Shown: piece after piece, positions 36,101-46,373 of the stretch
Numbering within the stretch: the first letter of the stretch is position 1
How the letters are laid out: the number at the start of each line of letters is the position of its first letter
NCBI GenBank assembly: GCA_002989075.1
Contig: PSQN01000017.1
Span: 2,053,453-2,117,452, forward strand
Reading direction: 5' to 3'
Length of the DNA: 64,000 nt
From: Arthonia radiata
Taxonomy: Eukaryota > Ascomycota > Arthoniomycetes > Arthoniales > Arthoniaceae
Notes under the pieces: generated by a model
What the model was told of the DNA's origin: nothing
Databases searched by the model: none
What the model saw: the letters and a program-made list of their open reading frames with translations, nothing else
Translations under genes and position numbers: made by a program

Positions 36101-39100
36101 ACTAGTAGAAAAATATACTACAGTAGTGAGAGAAAGCTTTAGTTAAAAGTAGCTAGTAAAGTTATATAGTTTAGAAATCTACGTCTAGATATAATTCATT
36201 ATAGAAACACTTTAAAAAGGATATAGATTTAAAAGATAGTTATTCTATTATAATTTATATACAATACAATGCTTAAATACTACTTTTATCTAGTAAAGCT
36301 AGTAGCAACGTTATAAAGAATTATATTATAATAAGAAAATATAAGAATATATTATATAAAAGAGGGCTATAATAGGTTAAGATTAGAAACTTATTAAAGG
36401 AGTAAATAAGCTAACTTTAAATTTAATTAAAGGTTATCTTAATACTAATAAAAAGGTAGATAAAATATACTAAGAAGCTTATTAATAATAGAGGTAAGAT
36501 TCTACTAGTTCTCTTTAACTTTAACTAGCTACTTATTATTATAATAATACGTAGTATAATCTCCTTCTATACTATTAAAAATTATACTATTTAATATATA
36601 TTTAAAGCTCTTAATAAGAATATTTACTTTCCTTCTAATATTATACTTCTTTAACGAGTATATAAACGTATAGTAAAGACTTATATAAACGAGTAGCTTC
36701 TTTTACTACTTTTAAATACTAAGGTCTCTATTAAATTAGATATATAGTTATAGTAGTATACTTATTAAGGGTTTCTTTATATATATATATACTATATTAA
36801 TAAGAACTAAAATCTTTATAATAAGCTACTAGAGTTTACACTACTCTATAAATAGTATACTAGCTCTAATCTTATTAATATTATATAGTCTACTCTTAAA
36901 TAACTAAAGATTAATAAATATATACTAGTATTTACTACTAACAATACAGAAAATAATAGTATACTCTGTATAGAGATTAATAAGTTTATTTAGAAGTAGA
37001 ATACTCTTTTTAATTATAATATAGCGGTAATTAAATACTTTCTTTATATGTATTATATTATTAATCTTATAGTTAAGGCTCTGTTAGATATTCTTAAGAT
37101 TATACTATTAAATACTAAGCTTTAGAAGAACTATAAGAACAAGACTAAGATAAATAGTTTTAAGGCTTAAATAAATAAGCTTAATAATATTAAGTAAGAC
37201 CGCTTTCTAGATATTAAGCTTTAGTATATATATACTATTAAGATAACCTTTTTTTATCTTAAGATAAACTAATAGATCTATAGTTTAGAAAGATAGCTAT
37301 TTATATAAACTATTTATAGTGTTGCTATAATAGATTTGTAAAGATTTAGAGAACTCTTATTATAAAGAAGAAGCTTAACTCTTTATTTAGCTGTCTAATT
37401 AAATTCTTTTAAGACGTTACTATATAATAAAACTTAACTATTATTATAATTCTATACTTTATTTTTCTTAAGCTTATATTTTAATAATAGCTGAAAGAAG
37501 ATATCTAGTATTTTCTTTGACCTTTAGATAGGTAGTAGTAGTAAATAAAGTATCTCTATAATATTCTTTATCTATTTTTACTTATATTGTAGTAATTTAG
37601 TAAGAGTAAGGTTCTATAAATTTAAAATATTCTTAATGCTTATAACCGCCTATTTACTAAGCTTAATAGAATTAATAAGAAGCTTAGATATAAGTTAGTT
37701 TAATAGTAAAAGAACTTCTATTAAGATCTTAGTAAATACTATATAATACTTAAGAAGTACTATAGCTAAATATAGAAGTCTTTTAGTTACTTCTATAGGA
37801 TTATAACACTTTTTAATTTAACAAATTATATAGTCTACTTTATACGCAATCTAGATACTTAGAGCTGTAACTATAATACTAGTACTATAATATAGTTACG
37901 TATAGAGAAATAAGTAGTAGATACTATAGTAGAGCTTCTTTCTACTTAGTATTATTATTAGAGTTAGTTCTATAGAGCTAAGCTTAATAATATATTTAAA
38001 GACTTCTATATAAATTAAGATATTAATATTATACTTTAGAATTTTTAGTAGATATTTAAGAATAATCTATTAGTACTATAATATATAATATTTAGTAGCA
38101 ATATAGTAAGTAAACATTAAGTTGCAACGTATTTAGATATAAGTAAGTTTATTACTATATTAAGATAATCTTTTTACTAATAAGTTTATATAAATTTAAT
38201 TACCTTTAGTTCTCTTAATACAAATCTATTATTAATTTAAAGGTAATATAAAGTGTATTTTCTATATCTTGTCTATATAGTATATAATATATTAATAATT
38301 CCTCTTAGCAATACAAATTATAAATAAGAGTTCTTATATACTTACACTATTATTAGCTTTAATTAACTATTTACTTTTAAGACTATTAGTAATATTATAT
38401 ATATATATAGGAAATATATAGAAGATAATAAGTAAATTTAGCTTAATATTATATTAGAGGGTATACTAAAAGAGACTAATAATATTAAAGCTTTATAATT
38501 TAATATTTAAGAAAAAAAGTTAAAGCTAAAGAAGTTTAGTAAAGAGTATATCTATATTAATAATAATAGAGAAGATAAAAAAAAGAAAGATAAAGAGACT
38601 AAGACTAAGGCTGATAATAGTCTACTACTTAATTTAACAACAGTAGTATTAGTATCTATAGTAGTATTAATAGTAGTATTAAGACTAGCTTTAAAAGTAG
38701 TACTAGTAGAAGATAGTAGTTATAGCGGGTATAGAAAAAAGGCTAGAGCTAGTAGTATATCTAAACTAGCTAATTATATAATAATATAAAAATAAACTAC
38801 TATAGATAATAAGAAATAATTCTATATAAATAAATAGTTTATAGATATAATAGCTATAAACTAGTATAAATATATATAGTATAAATAAAGACTTATTTAG
38901 CTATAAATTCTTTTTTAAATAATTAAAATAATCTTTTTCTATGTTATAAGATACTTAATAATTATATATTTAATAAAATTCTAACTTAAATTTATCTTCT
39001 ATCCAATTTTTTTTGAAAATTCTATTCTACTTCTATAGTATTAGAATATATAGTAGAATATTCTATTAGAATAGAATTTACTATATCTCTCTTCTATCTT

Positions 39101-39273
39101 ATTTCTAAGATATTAGAGTTTAAAATATTACTTTTATTCTAATCTTATCTCTATAGAAATAGAATAGAAGTAGAGATAATAGGTTAGAAGCTAGTATATA
39201 ACGTTCTATTCTATTCTATCTCTTATTTTATTCTATCTTCTAATAGAAAAACGCTGTTCTATAGGGAACCCTA
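33165..39273. repeat. RIP-degraded filler of the hAT-like element, right of the Gypsy insertion
   Basis: AT-rich with no readable protein. The TTAAGATAATCTTTTTTTA-like motif recurs at 33461–33491 (inverted), 34236–34267, 34621–34652, 37236–37270, about 38159–38175 and 38921–38945, so several related elements or fragments are probably stacked here. The right hAT-like subterminal repeats occupy 39030–39250. Confidence 0.55.
33461..34267. repeat. Inverted-end element, copy 2 (about 0.8 kb)
   Basis: The left end contains GATTAGACTAAAAAAAGATT followed by ATCTTAATTTA, and the right end contains TAAATTAAAATAATCTTTTC followed by TAAGTTAAGC, the reverse complement in outline. Interior fragments (GCCTTTACTTAAGTATTAAACT, TAAAGCGCTCTATAA, AACTAGAAGTAAGTAAATTA) match copy 1 at 23633–24650, so the two are members of one family. 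Confidence 0.45.
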
Positions 39274-39281
39274 AATCTAGC

Positions 39282-39590
39282 TACTAACTATACTAATTAT
39301 AAGCGCTCTAAGTATATTAATCTAGCTAATTATATCTACTAACAATTATTTAAAAATAGCTCTATCTATATTTAGAAGATAGATACTATAGATTAAGCTA
39401 TAAATAGTCTTACTAAGCTTTTACTACTTTTAATATAGATAGGCTTTATCTAATAATTAGAGCTCTGTATCTAGCTATACTATATATACTATTTCTTTTA
39501 TTACTTACTACCTTTAGTAGGCCATTTCTTTTATTTAAAACAATAATATTTAGCTTATTATTTACCTATATTAGTAATCCTAAGAGGATA
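39282..39590 (+). pseudogene. Copia pol remnant, part 2 (RNase H C-terminus)
   Basis: Continuation of the Copia RNase H beyond the hAT-like insertion. It reads ATNYTNYKRSKYINLANYIY and then DTID-x-AINSLTKLL, matching the usual Copia RNase H end (…RSKHIDL…ADALTKPL). About 165 bp of untranslated sequence follows before the 3' LTR. Confidence 0.8.
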
Positions 39591-39775
39591 TATTGTATAT
39601 AGGATCGTCTAGTCTAAATAGCTATACTAAGATATAGAATATCTAGTAGAGAATTGCCTAAATAGGCATATATCAGAATTACGTAATGAACGCACTTATA
39701 TTTTCCGTCTTATCCTCATGTACCTACCTTCCTACCATGTTAGTCGGAATGTGATAAAAGCTATATACCACAACA
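39591..39775 (+). repeat. Copia 3' LTR (185 bp), RIP only in its inner two-thirds
   Basis: Begins TATTGTATATAGGATCG (mutated form of TGTTGTGTGCAGGATCG) and ends CCACAACA. Bases up to about 39712 are RIP-mutated and the rest is intact, the mirror image of the 5' LTR. The GGTGT duplication follows at 39776–39780. Confidence 0.92.
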
Positions 39776-39940
39776 GGTGTGAACATGGGTAGTGTCGTCC
39801 AATGACGTCATTCTTAGCAAACAGCATTTTATCAGCCACATTGCTCATTCCCAGCTCCCGCGCCTCTCCACTGTTGTAACAGCCAATTCCGCGAATCCTA
39901 ACACTCCCAAGTCAACGACTCGAAGCTTCAAGCCGCAATC

Positions 39941-40421
39941 ATGAGCGTACGTAACCCTTTGACCCCTTCTTCAATACCACCTTCCCCGCTAGAGCAACAC
40001 TAACAGTCCAGCTCAGAACGCCGACAAGATTGCCAACGCCCAGTCGAACCTCCCTCTTCCAGATGATCCACCGCAGCCCTCTGATTTCAACAGCGCTGAT
40101 GTCAACACCGTCAACGTCGGCAGCGGCGACTCCAAGCGCGCCGACAACCCCGAGCTCACCCACTCGAGTGGCGTGCGTGAACCCGCTTCCGGCGTCAGCG
40201 AAGCCCGCGTGAGCGGCGATGAGTACAAAACCAATACCGCAGGTCTGAGCGATGTTGGGCGTACGCGTGTAGAGGGTCTTGATGGCGCGCCGAGCGATGC
40301 CGTGACCGGGGCGAAGCGCGGCACACAGGGCACGACAGACACTGAAGGCAAGGACTACGGCTATCCGCAAAAGAGCGATCCCAGTGCAGGCGTGGATGGG
40401 CCTACGAGGCGAGAGGTTTGA
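39941..40421 (+). CDS. Small hydrophilic, probably disordered protein (136 aa)
   Basis: Exon 1 (39941–39946) encodes only Met-Ser; a 70-nt intron (39947–40016, GTACGT…CTCAG) leads to exon 2 (40017–40421). The protein starts MSNADKIANAQSNLPLPDDP and is rich in Gly, Asp, Ser, Thr and charged residues, with no Cys or Trp, so it is probably intrinsically disordered. It has the look of fungal stress-associated hydrophilic proteins, but no named family is assigned. Other nearby acceptor AGs would shift the frame; the one chosen keeps the frame open. The start lies only about 160 bp from the right edge of the Copia element, so its promoter was probably truncated or replaced by the insertion. It faces the similar-looking gene at 40808–41604 tail to tail. 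Confidence 0.6.
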
Positions 40422-40807
40422 GAGCTCCTGACAACAGCGATCCTTCGCCAGTGGCATTTCGCACGCCTCTGTCGTGATGGGCTTGAGCAATTAACGATAT
40501 GCCGGCTCAAAACACGAAGTACGCCTTGCGTTCAGCCAGAGTTATCTGACTCGATAATGCAGACGCATCGACATAGCTACAATTCATATATCAAGCTACT
40601 GTCGAGCACTCATATGCCAATCAGATAACTTCATATATTGAATTTCGAGTCTCATATTTCTCGCAGTGCATCAGCTGCCATGATTTCGAAGACGTACCAG
40701 ACGTATGGTAACAACGCGTTCCACGCATCAACAAATGGCTCCAGCCTGCTTTCGTTTCTAGTGCTATGCTATACATGCAGTTAAAGGATCGGTCTGCGTT
40801 GCTGAGA
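40422..40807. other. Convergent 3' intergenic region
   Basis: 386 bp between the two convergent hydrophilic-protein genes. No gene or structured RNA was recognised. It probably holds both 3' UTRs and polyadenylation signals. Confidence 0.5.
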
Positions 40808-41604
40808 CTATGCACAGTGATCGCATGAGCCAGACAGATCCGTCCCGAAAGCGACATTATAGTAGCTTTTCCTGATACATCTTCCTTTACGACTCCCTCT
40901 CGGCATCAAGGCTCTCAAAGCCACCCATGCCCAGGTTAGGGCCCTGCTTGCCGGCACTCGGGTACGAGAGTCTCCACCAGAGACCGCCGCGCTATTCGCA
41001 AACGCCTGCTCAGCGCGACGTCCCGGATCGTTGTGACCGCCGATCTCATTGCCATGCGCAAAGCTTGCGTTGGTGGCGTCGTCTTCACCCTCGAATCGGT
41101 CAACCTCTTGCAAGTTTCTACCCTTAGGCTTGGCTTGGTCGTCTGTCCGACGAGCCTCTGTATTGTATGCACTTGGAGCCCCACCAGAGGAAGCAGATCC
41201 GGATGTTACATTGCCACCGGATGATCGACCACCGCTCTCGTATGTGCTGTCGGCGAACTTGTCAAGACCGGGCTCTTGAGCAGGTGTGCGGTAGTTCTTG
41301 CCCTGAATGTCGGTCTCTGTGAGGCGTGATTGACGGTCTGGTGCAGGGTCGAGCTGCTCGGCTCCTGATGTGTCGGTGGTGTTGACTATGGTGCTACGGC
41401 TGGTGTTTGACGAAGCGGCCGGGCCTCGCTCATCACGTTCATTTGACGCGAAGCCTTCGGAGGCGTTACCACTTAGTGAATCGGCCGCAAGAGAGTCTGA
41501 AGTGATGTGGCCGGTGCCTTCGGCGACCTTGGGAAAGATCAGCTCTCAAACAGAACCTTGATTCGCATAGAGCGAATACTCACGCGATCGCTGTAGTTCG
41601 ACAT
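40808..41604 (-). CDS. Hydrophilic glycine/serine-rich protein with possible C-terminal frameshift
   Basis: Exon 1 (41604–41584) encodes MSNYSDR. A 56-nt intron (41528–41583, GTGAGT…CCCAAG) precedes exon 2. The protein (246 aa if read to the stop at 40808) is rich in Ser, Gly, Asn, Asp and Thr and has motifs such as DIQGKNYRTPAQEPGLD and HNDPGRRAEQAF; it is probably disordered. After ...GGDSRTRVPAS the open frame turns into an unlikely Trp/Arg/Cys-rich tail. The +1 frame instead gives GKQGPNLGMGGFESLDAERES and a stop at 40887, compositionally like the rest of the protein. A one-base indel (real or sequencing error) is suspected. It is similar in style to its convergent neighbour (MSN start, Met-near intron, G/S/T/D bias), so the two may be distant paralogues. 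The function is unknown. Confidence 0.6.
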
Positions 41605-42117
41605 GCTGTGCGTAAGTCTGGGCGATCAGGTTAGTTTGGATTAAGCGAGATCTTGGGCTGCAGGAATCAACTGTGAGAGCTGGTTGAATGGGTTTATGCT
41701 CACAGTACAATGATAGGCTGTTTAGACATCCAGTTTAGACCATCAACTGGTGATGTCATCAGACCGACCGTCCCACAGGTCCCCGCGTTGCGACTAGCGC
41801 GGGATCAACCCCACAGGGCTGAAGGGTTAGGAAAGCTCTTGGCGTCGCGCGCACTAGGCAGCCTGGGTGAGCACGAGCCACATTCACCTGCAGATTGACC
41901 GTGGCGCAGGATAGTACACCTTTCGCGCCTCGATAACTCTCGAACTCTTTGCCTTAATATTGTTGTTCATCTCCTTTGCAGAGGCTGCATGAAAGGCGTT
42001 CGGGAAGTCTGCCGCTCTTGGAAATACGAAAGCTTTTTGGCAGACCTCCAGAGAGCATCCTATCGCGACCTTTCCCCAGTGTACGCAACTTAGACCATCT
42101 CGGTCACAGCTGTTGCT
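41605..42117. other. Divergent intergenic region upstream of UPF1
   Basis: 513 bp between divergent genes. No gene was recognised; open frames on the minus strand here are antisense to the UPF1 first exon. It probably contains both promoters. Confidence 0.5.
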
Positions 42118-45100
42118 ATGGCAGAAGCCTTCAACAGCCGCAGCAACCAGATCGTTTCCGACTCGGCTGCTCAGATCAACGCGGGCGACGATGTCTCTAC
42201 TGTAGATGCTGGCGAGAGTGTTCTTGCGAAGACCGGCCTCACCAACGGCAGAGGTCGACGGCGGCGAGGAGAAGATGAGGAGGGTGGCGACGCCTATGAG
42301 GACGATGACATGGAGAGTTTGATTAGCCAACCCATCAACGGAGCAAACGGCCAAGCCATGCATCCCCAACACGAGGAGGAAATTGAAATACCTTCACACG
42401 CATGCGCGTAAGTCGCAAGTATGACGGTAAGTGACCCGATTAGAAGTCTGATATTTTATAGGTACTGCGGCATTCACAACGCCAGCAGCGTTGTCAAATG
42501 CTTAGTCTGCGATAAATGGTTCTGCAGCGCACGCGGCAATACATCCTCATCGCATATCGTCAACCACCTCGTGCGCGCTCGACATAAGGAGGTTCAGCTT
42601 CACCCTTCTTCGCCGCTTGGTGAAACAGTCCTCGAATGCTACAACTGTGGCACCAAGAACGTATTTCTCCTTGGATTTATTCCCGCGAAATCCGACACTG
42701 TGGTGGTACTCTTGTGCCGAAGTCCGTGTGCTTCGGTGCCTTCTTCGAAGGACATGAACTGGGACACGTCACGTTGGCAGCCGCTCATTGAAGATCGGTC
42801 ATTCCTTCAATGGCTCGTCGCACCGCCTTCGGACCAAGAGCAGCTGCGTGCTCGCCATCTGAGCCCACAAATGATTGCCAAGCTCGAGGGGATGTGGAAA
42901 GACAACCAAACCGCCACAGTCGCGGACCTCGAGAAAGGAGCCGGCGTCGACGACGAGCCGGCGCCTGTACTGCTGCGGTATGACGACGCTTATCAATACC
43001 AAAACGTGTTTGGACCACTTGTCAAGATCGAAGCAGACTATGACCGCAAGTTGAAGGAGTCGCAGTCGCAAGATGGGCTGATCGTGCGATGGGACTACGG
43101 TCTGAACAACAAACACCTCGCAAGCTTCACCCTACCAAAGCTCGAGCTTGGTGATGTCAAGCTAGCTGTTGGAGACGAGATGCGGCTGCGGTATACCGGA
43201 GAACTACGGTCCCACTGGGAAGGCGTTGGCTACGTGATTAAGATTCCGAACAACCAGTCTGACGAGGTCACACTCGAGCTACGCGCCAAGGGTGATATGA
43301 AGTCCGTTCCCACCGAGTGCACGCACAATTACACTGTTGACTACGTGTGGAAAGCTACATCGTTTGATCGAATGCAGCACGCCATGAAGACGTTTGCGAT
43401 TGACGAAATGAGCGTTTCAGGCTATATCTTCCACCGACTGCTTGGCCACGAAGTAGCGGCAGCACCCATGAAGACACAGTTACCTAAGAAGTTCAGTGTT
43501 CCGGGGCTGCCGGACCTCAACGGCAGTCAGATAAACGCTGTCAAGAGCGTGCTTGCGAAGCCTTTGTCACTCATTCAGGGGCCTCCGGGTACTGGCAAGA
43601 CGGTCACCTCCGCAACAGTCATTTACCACCTCGCCAAGACGAACGGGGGACAGGTTCTTGTTTGCGCGCCATCCAATGTAGCCGTCGATCAGCTTTGTGA
43701 GCGTGTCCATCGGACGGGTCTCAAAGTTGTGCGAGTGACGGCTAAGTCCCGGGAAGACGTAGAGTCCTCTGTCGCCTTCCTTTCGTTACACAACCAAGTC
43801 CGTGCGAACGACACTAATGTCGAGCTCAACAAGCTCAATCAGCTGAAGGCCGAGCTAGGAGAACTGTCCAGCCAAGACGAAAAGAAATTCAAGCAACTCA
43901 CTCGCAATGCTGAGCGCGAGATCTTGAACAACGCAGATGTGATCTGCTGTACCTGCGTTGGTGCAGGCGATCCGCGACTTTCGAAGCTCAAGTTCCGCAC
44001 CGTATTAGTCGATGAGTCAACTCAGTCCGCTGAGCCGGAAGCGATGATTCCACTTGTTCTTGGTTGCAAACAAGTCGTGCTGGTCGGTGATCACCAGCAA
44101 CTTGGCCCTGTAATCATGAACAAGAAAGCAGCAAAGGCAGGCCTCAACCAGTCTTTGTTTGAGCGACTGGTCATTTTAGGCTGTGCACCTATTCGATTGA
44201 ACGTGCAGTACCGTATGCATCCCTGCCTCTCCGAGTTCCCCTCCAACATGTTCTACGAAGGCTCTCTACAGAACGGTGTCACAATGCAGCAGCGCCTACG
44301 CCGGGAAGTTGACTTTCCATGGCCTGTCATTGACGCCCCGATGATGTTCTGGTCAAATCTGGGCAACGAGGAGATCTCCGCGTCAGGTACTTCCTACTTG
44401 AATCGTACCGAAGCCTCCAATGTGGAGAAGATCATCACGCGTTTCTTTAAGGCTGGTGTCAAGCCCAGCGACATTGGTATCATCACCCCGTACGAGGGTC
44501 AACGCAGCTTCGTAGTCAGCTCCATGCAGCAGAATGGTACATTCAAGAAGGAGCAATATAAAGAGATCGAAGTTGCTTCAGTGGACGCTTTTCAAGGCCG
44601 CGAAAAGGATTTCATAGTCTTGTCTTGCGTGCGATCAAACGACCACCAAGGCATTGGTTTTCTGAGCGATCCACGACGACTGAATGTCGCTTTGACCCGT
44701 GCGAAGTTTGGGCTGGTCATTCTTGGGAATCCTAAGGTATTGTCCAAACACCCTCTCTGGCATTACCTTCTTGTACATTTCAAGGAGCGCAATTGCCTCG
44801 TCGAAGGTCCCTTGTCAAACCTTCAAGTATCTCTACTGCAGTTCAGCCGTCCCAAGCAGACCTACCGAGGTCCACAGCGATATCAAATGGCTTACCAGCA
44901 TGCGTCCAATATGGCTGCCGCTGCTACACACCGTGGCATGAACGGCGGGCGAGCTGGACCACGGCCTGGCGATCCGAATGCAGCTCAGAGTTCTATAGCC
45001 GGCTATGTGCCTGACGATGTCTCGTCGATGCACTCCTCATCCATCGGAGGAATAGGCGTTGGCACTGGACCGAATGCCGGCAACTACCCTCAGATGTTTG

Positions 45101-45441
45101 GTGGTTTTGCTGAAACCTGGCCGACGCTTCCACAAGGCGTTCAGCGAGGGCCCTTGCCCAATAGAGGTCGCAATGGTGTGACATCGCCTAGCATTGCCGG
45201 CGATAGCGTCGCGGGCAGCGAACTCACTGATGCTAATAGCAATGCCATTGATGGCGGTAGGGGAGCCGGGCAGGGCGGTGTCAGTCTGCAAGGATTGAGT
45301 ATTCATGATGCTCACAAGGCTGCTAGTCTTAGCCAGTCCGATCGACTTAAGAGCTATGTCGAGGCTGGTCAGCGGCGTCCTGAGGATGATGCGACTAGCA
45401 CGAGCTCGAGCTTTGCCAGCCAAATACACGCCAACTCGTGA
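42118..45441 (+). CDS. UPF1: UPF1/NAM7 RNA helicase, nonsense-mediated decay
   Basis: ATP-dependent superfamily 1 RNA helicase central to nonsense-mediated mRNA decay in the cytoplasm. Exon 1 (42118–42407) carries an acidic, disordered leader; a 54-nt intron (42408–42461) joins HACA to [13 protein letters not shown] in exon 2 (42462–45441), giving 1089 aa. The CH-type zinc domain (about residues 95–260) shows paired Cys/His ([20 protein letters not shown]) that bind UPF2. Walker A GPPGTGKT lies at about 470–477 and motif [13 protein letters not shown] at about 614. [23 protein letters not shown] and NVALTRAK follow. The C-terminal 200 residues are Gly/Ser/Asn-rich. The intron has two successive GTAAGT sites (42408 and 42426); only the first preserves the conserved frame. 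Confidence 0.97.
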
Positions 45442-46373
45442 TCGATAATTACGTTGACAGTTGAAGCAAACACTGAGTATCGACTACCACAAGGTGAGAT
45501 CGACGTGTGGCATGAAGAACATCCGGCAAACCGTTGTGGACGGAGAGGGACATAAGCATCGACGATAGCTTACAGAGCTGCTCTATGCACGTGGACGACA
45601 ACTTTCCAAGTAAAATACTGCCCAGCCGACGTGCCATACACAGCCCGCGAATGCAGCTGTCAAAGCTGCTGTACCGCTGGGAGCCGCCCTGCTGGTCTCT
45701 TCGCCGACGGCCGCAGCAATGACTTAAGGTCGATGCTCCGAATCGGCTCGAGCGCCGCAACGCCTCACGCTCAGGTTCTCATCACAGCCTACTCAGCACT
45801 TGGCGGTGTTTGGAGCTGCCTCTTGCTCGATCAGTCATGCCTAGCGAAGTGTCTGCAGTCGTGGAGGAAGGGGAATTGATCGCAGAGGTGGATGTGGTTG
45901 TTCGAGCGGTGAAACCTGACCAAAGTCATTCTTTAGATTTCCCATTCTGTTCCCTTATAGCTTCTATTATGAGTGCGAAAACGTATATAGAAACATGAAT
46001 CCTGTCACTCATTGACCAACCCTTTACGAGACCCACATCGGATCAGGTGCGTGGCTCGCAGAGAGTATTTCTGCCTTGACGACGAGGCAGCGCTGAATTC
46101 TGGCCCATGATCTTCCTCCTTTCAAATTCAATCATGTGCAGTTGTAGTCTGCTTTGCATGATACAGGTCTCATTCCAATTCGCGGCCAAAGTGTGAGAGG
46201 AACTGGCCTGGTGGTCAAGGCTTGGCCCGAAGACTGGCCGAAGATCGACGTCATCTCGGAGAGCTGTCAAACTACAATGTCCGCTTAAACGTTCGCTCCC
46301 TGCGCCAGTGATATTTACAGCTTTGCTGCGCGAAGCAGCTCCTCGTTGTGCTCTAGTCACTAGATCCGCCAAC
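45442..46373. other. Intergenic region between UPF1 and the Rcf2-like gene
   Basis: 932 bp with overlapping short open frames on both strands, none resembling a known protein. It includes the UPF1 3' UTR and the promoter of the next gene. Confidence 0.5.

Larger units (their letters stand above)
22167..39273. mobile_element. hAT-like TIR element (about 17.1 kb including nested insertions) inserted in the Copia RNase H
   Basis: The left end is TAGGGTTTCCTATAGAA (22167 on). The reverse complement of the right end is TAGGGTTCCCTATAGAA (39273 inward), so 16 of 17 bases match and the mismatch is a transition. The original was probably CAGGG…, a common hAT start. The flanks carry an 8-bp target-site duplication, AACCTAGC (22159–22166) and AATCTAGC (39274–39281), which also differ by one C-to-T change. 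Joining the flanks with one TSD copy restores the Copia frame into KRSKYINLA. Both subterminal regions (22180–22330 and 39030–39250) carry many AGAATAG/CTATTCT-type repeats, as hAT ends often do. Without the Gypsy insertion about 9.8 kb remain, more than a single hAT, so further nested elements are likely. No transposase motif could be read. Confidence 0.78.
17426..39780 (+). mobile_element. Ty1/Copia LTR retrotransposon (outermost shell), with 5-bp TSD
   Basis: LTRs at 17431–17616 and 39591–39775 are flanked by the identical 5-bp duplication GGTGT (17426–17430 and 39776–39780). The outer ends are TGTTGTG and CACAACA, a perfect 7-bp inverted repeat with canonical TG…CA. Removing the inserted hAT-like element leaves 4.86 kb of internal sequence, a usual Copia size. 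Domain order read through RIP stops on the + strand: a gag-pre-integrase LIYK-x-LGYLEISILKK motif (19417–19467), RT YGLKQS-like motif (21275–21292), YLKDT-like motif near 21833, then an RNase H end split between 22150–22166 and 39282–39425 (KRSKYINLA, then DTID-x-AINSLTK). Every frame is broken by RIP-type stops, so it is not autonomous. This order (integrase before RT) distinguishes Copia from Gypsy. Confidence 0.9.

Noticed and set aside
17431-39775. A giant cargo-carrying element (Starship or Maverick type) as explanation of the 22-kb block
   Set aside because: No tyrosine-recombinase captain, polymerase or cargo gene is readable, and ordinary LTR and TIR ends with their own TSDs account for the boundaries.
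39939-40490. 183-codon minus-strand open frame
   Set aside because: Antisense to the spliced hydrophilic-protein gene; no conserved domain.
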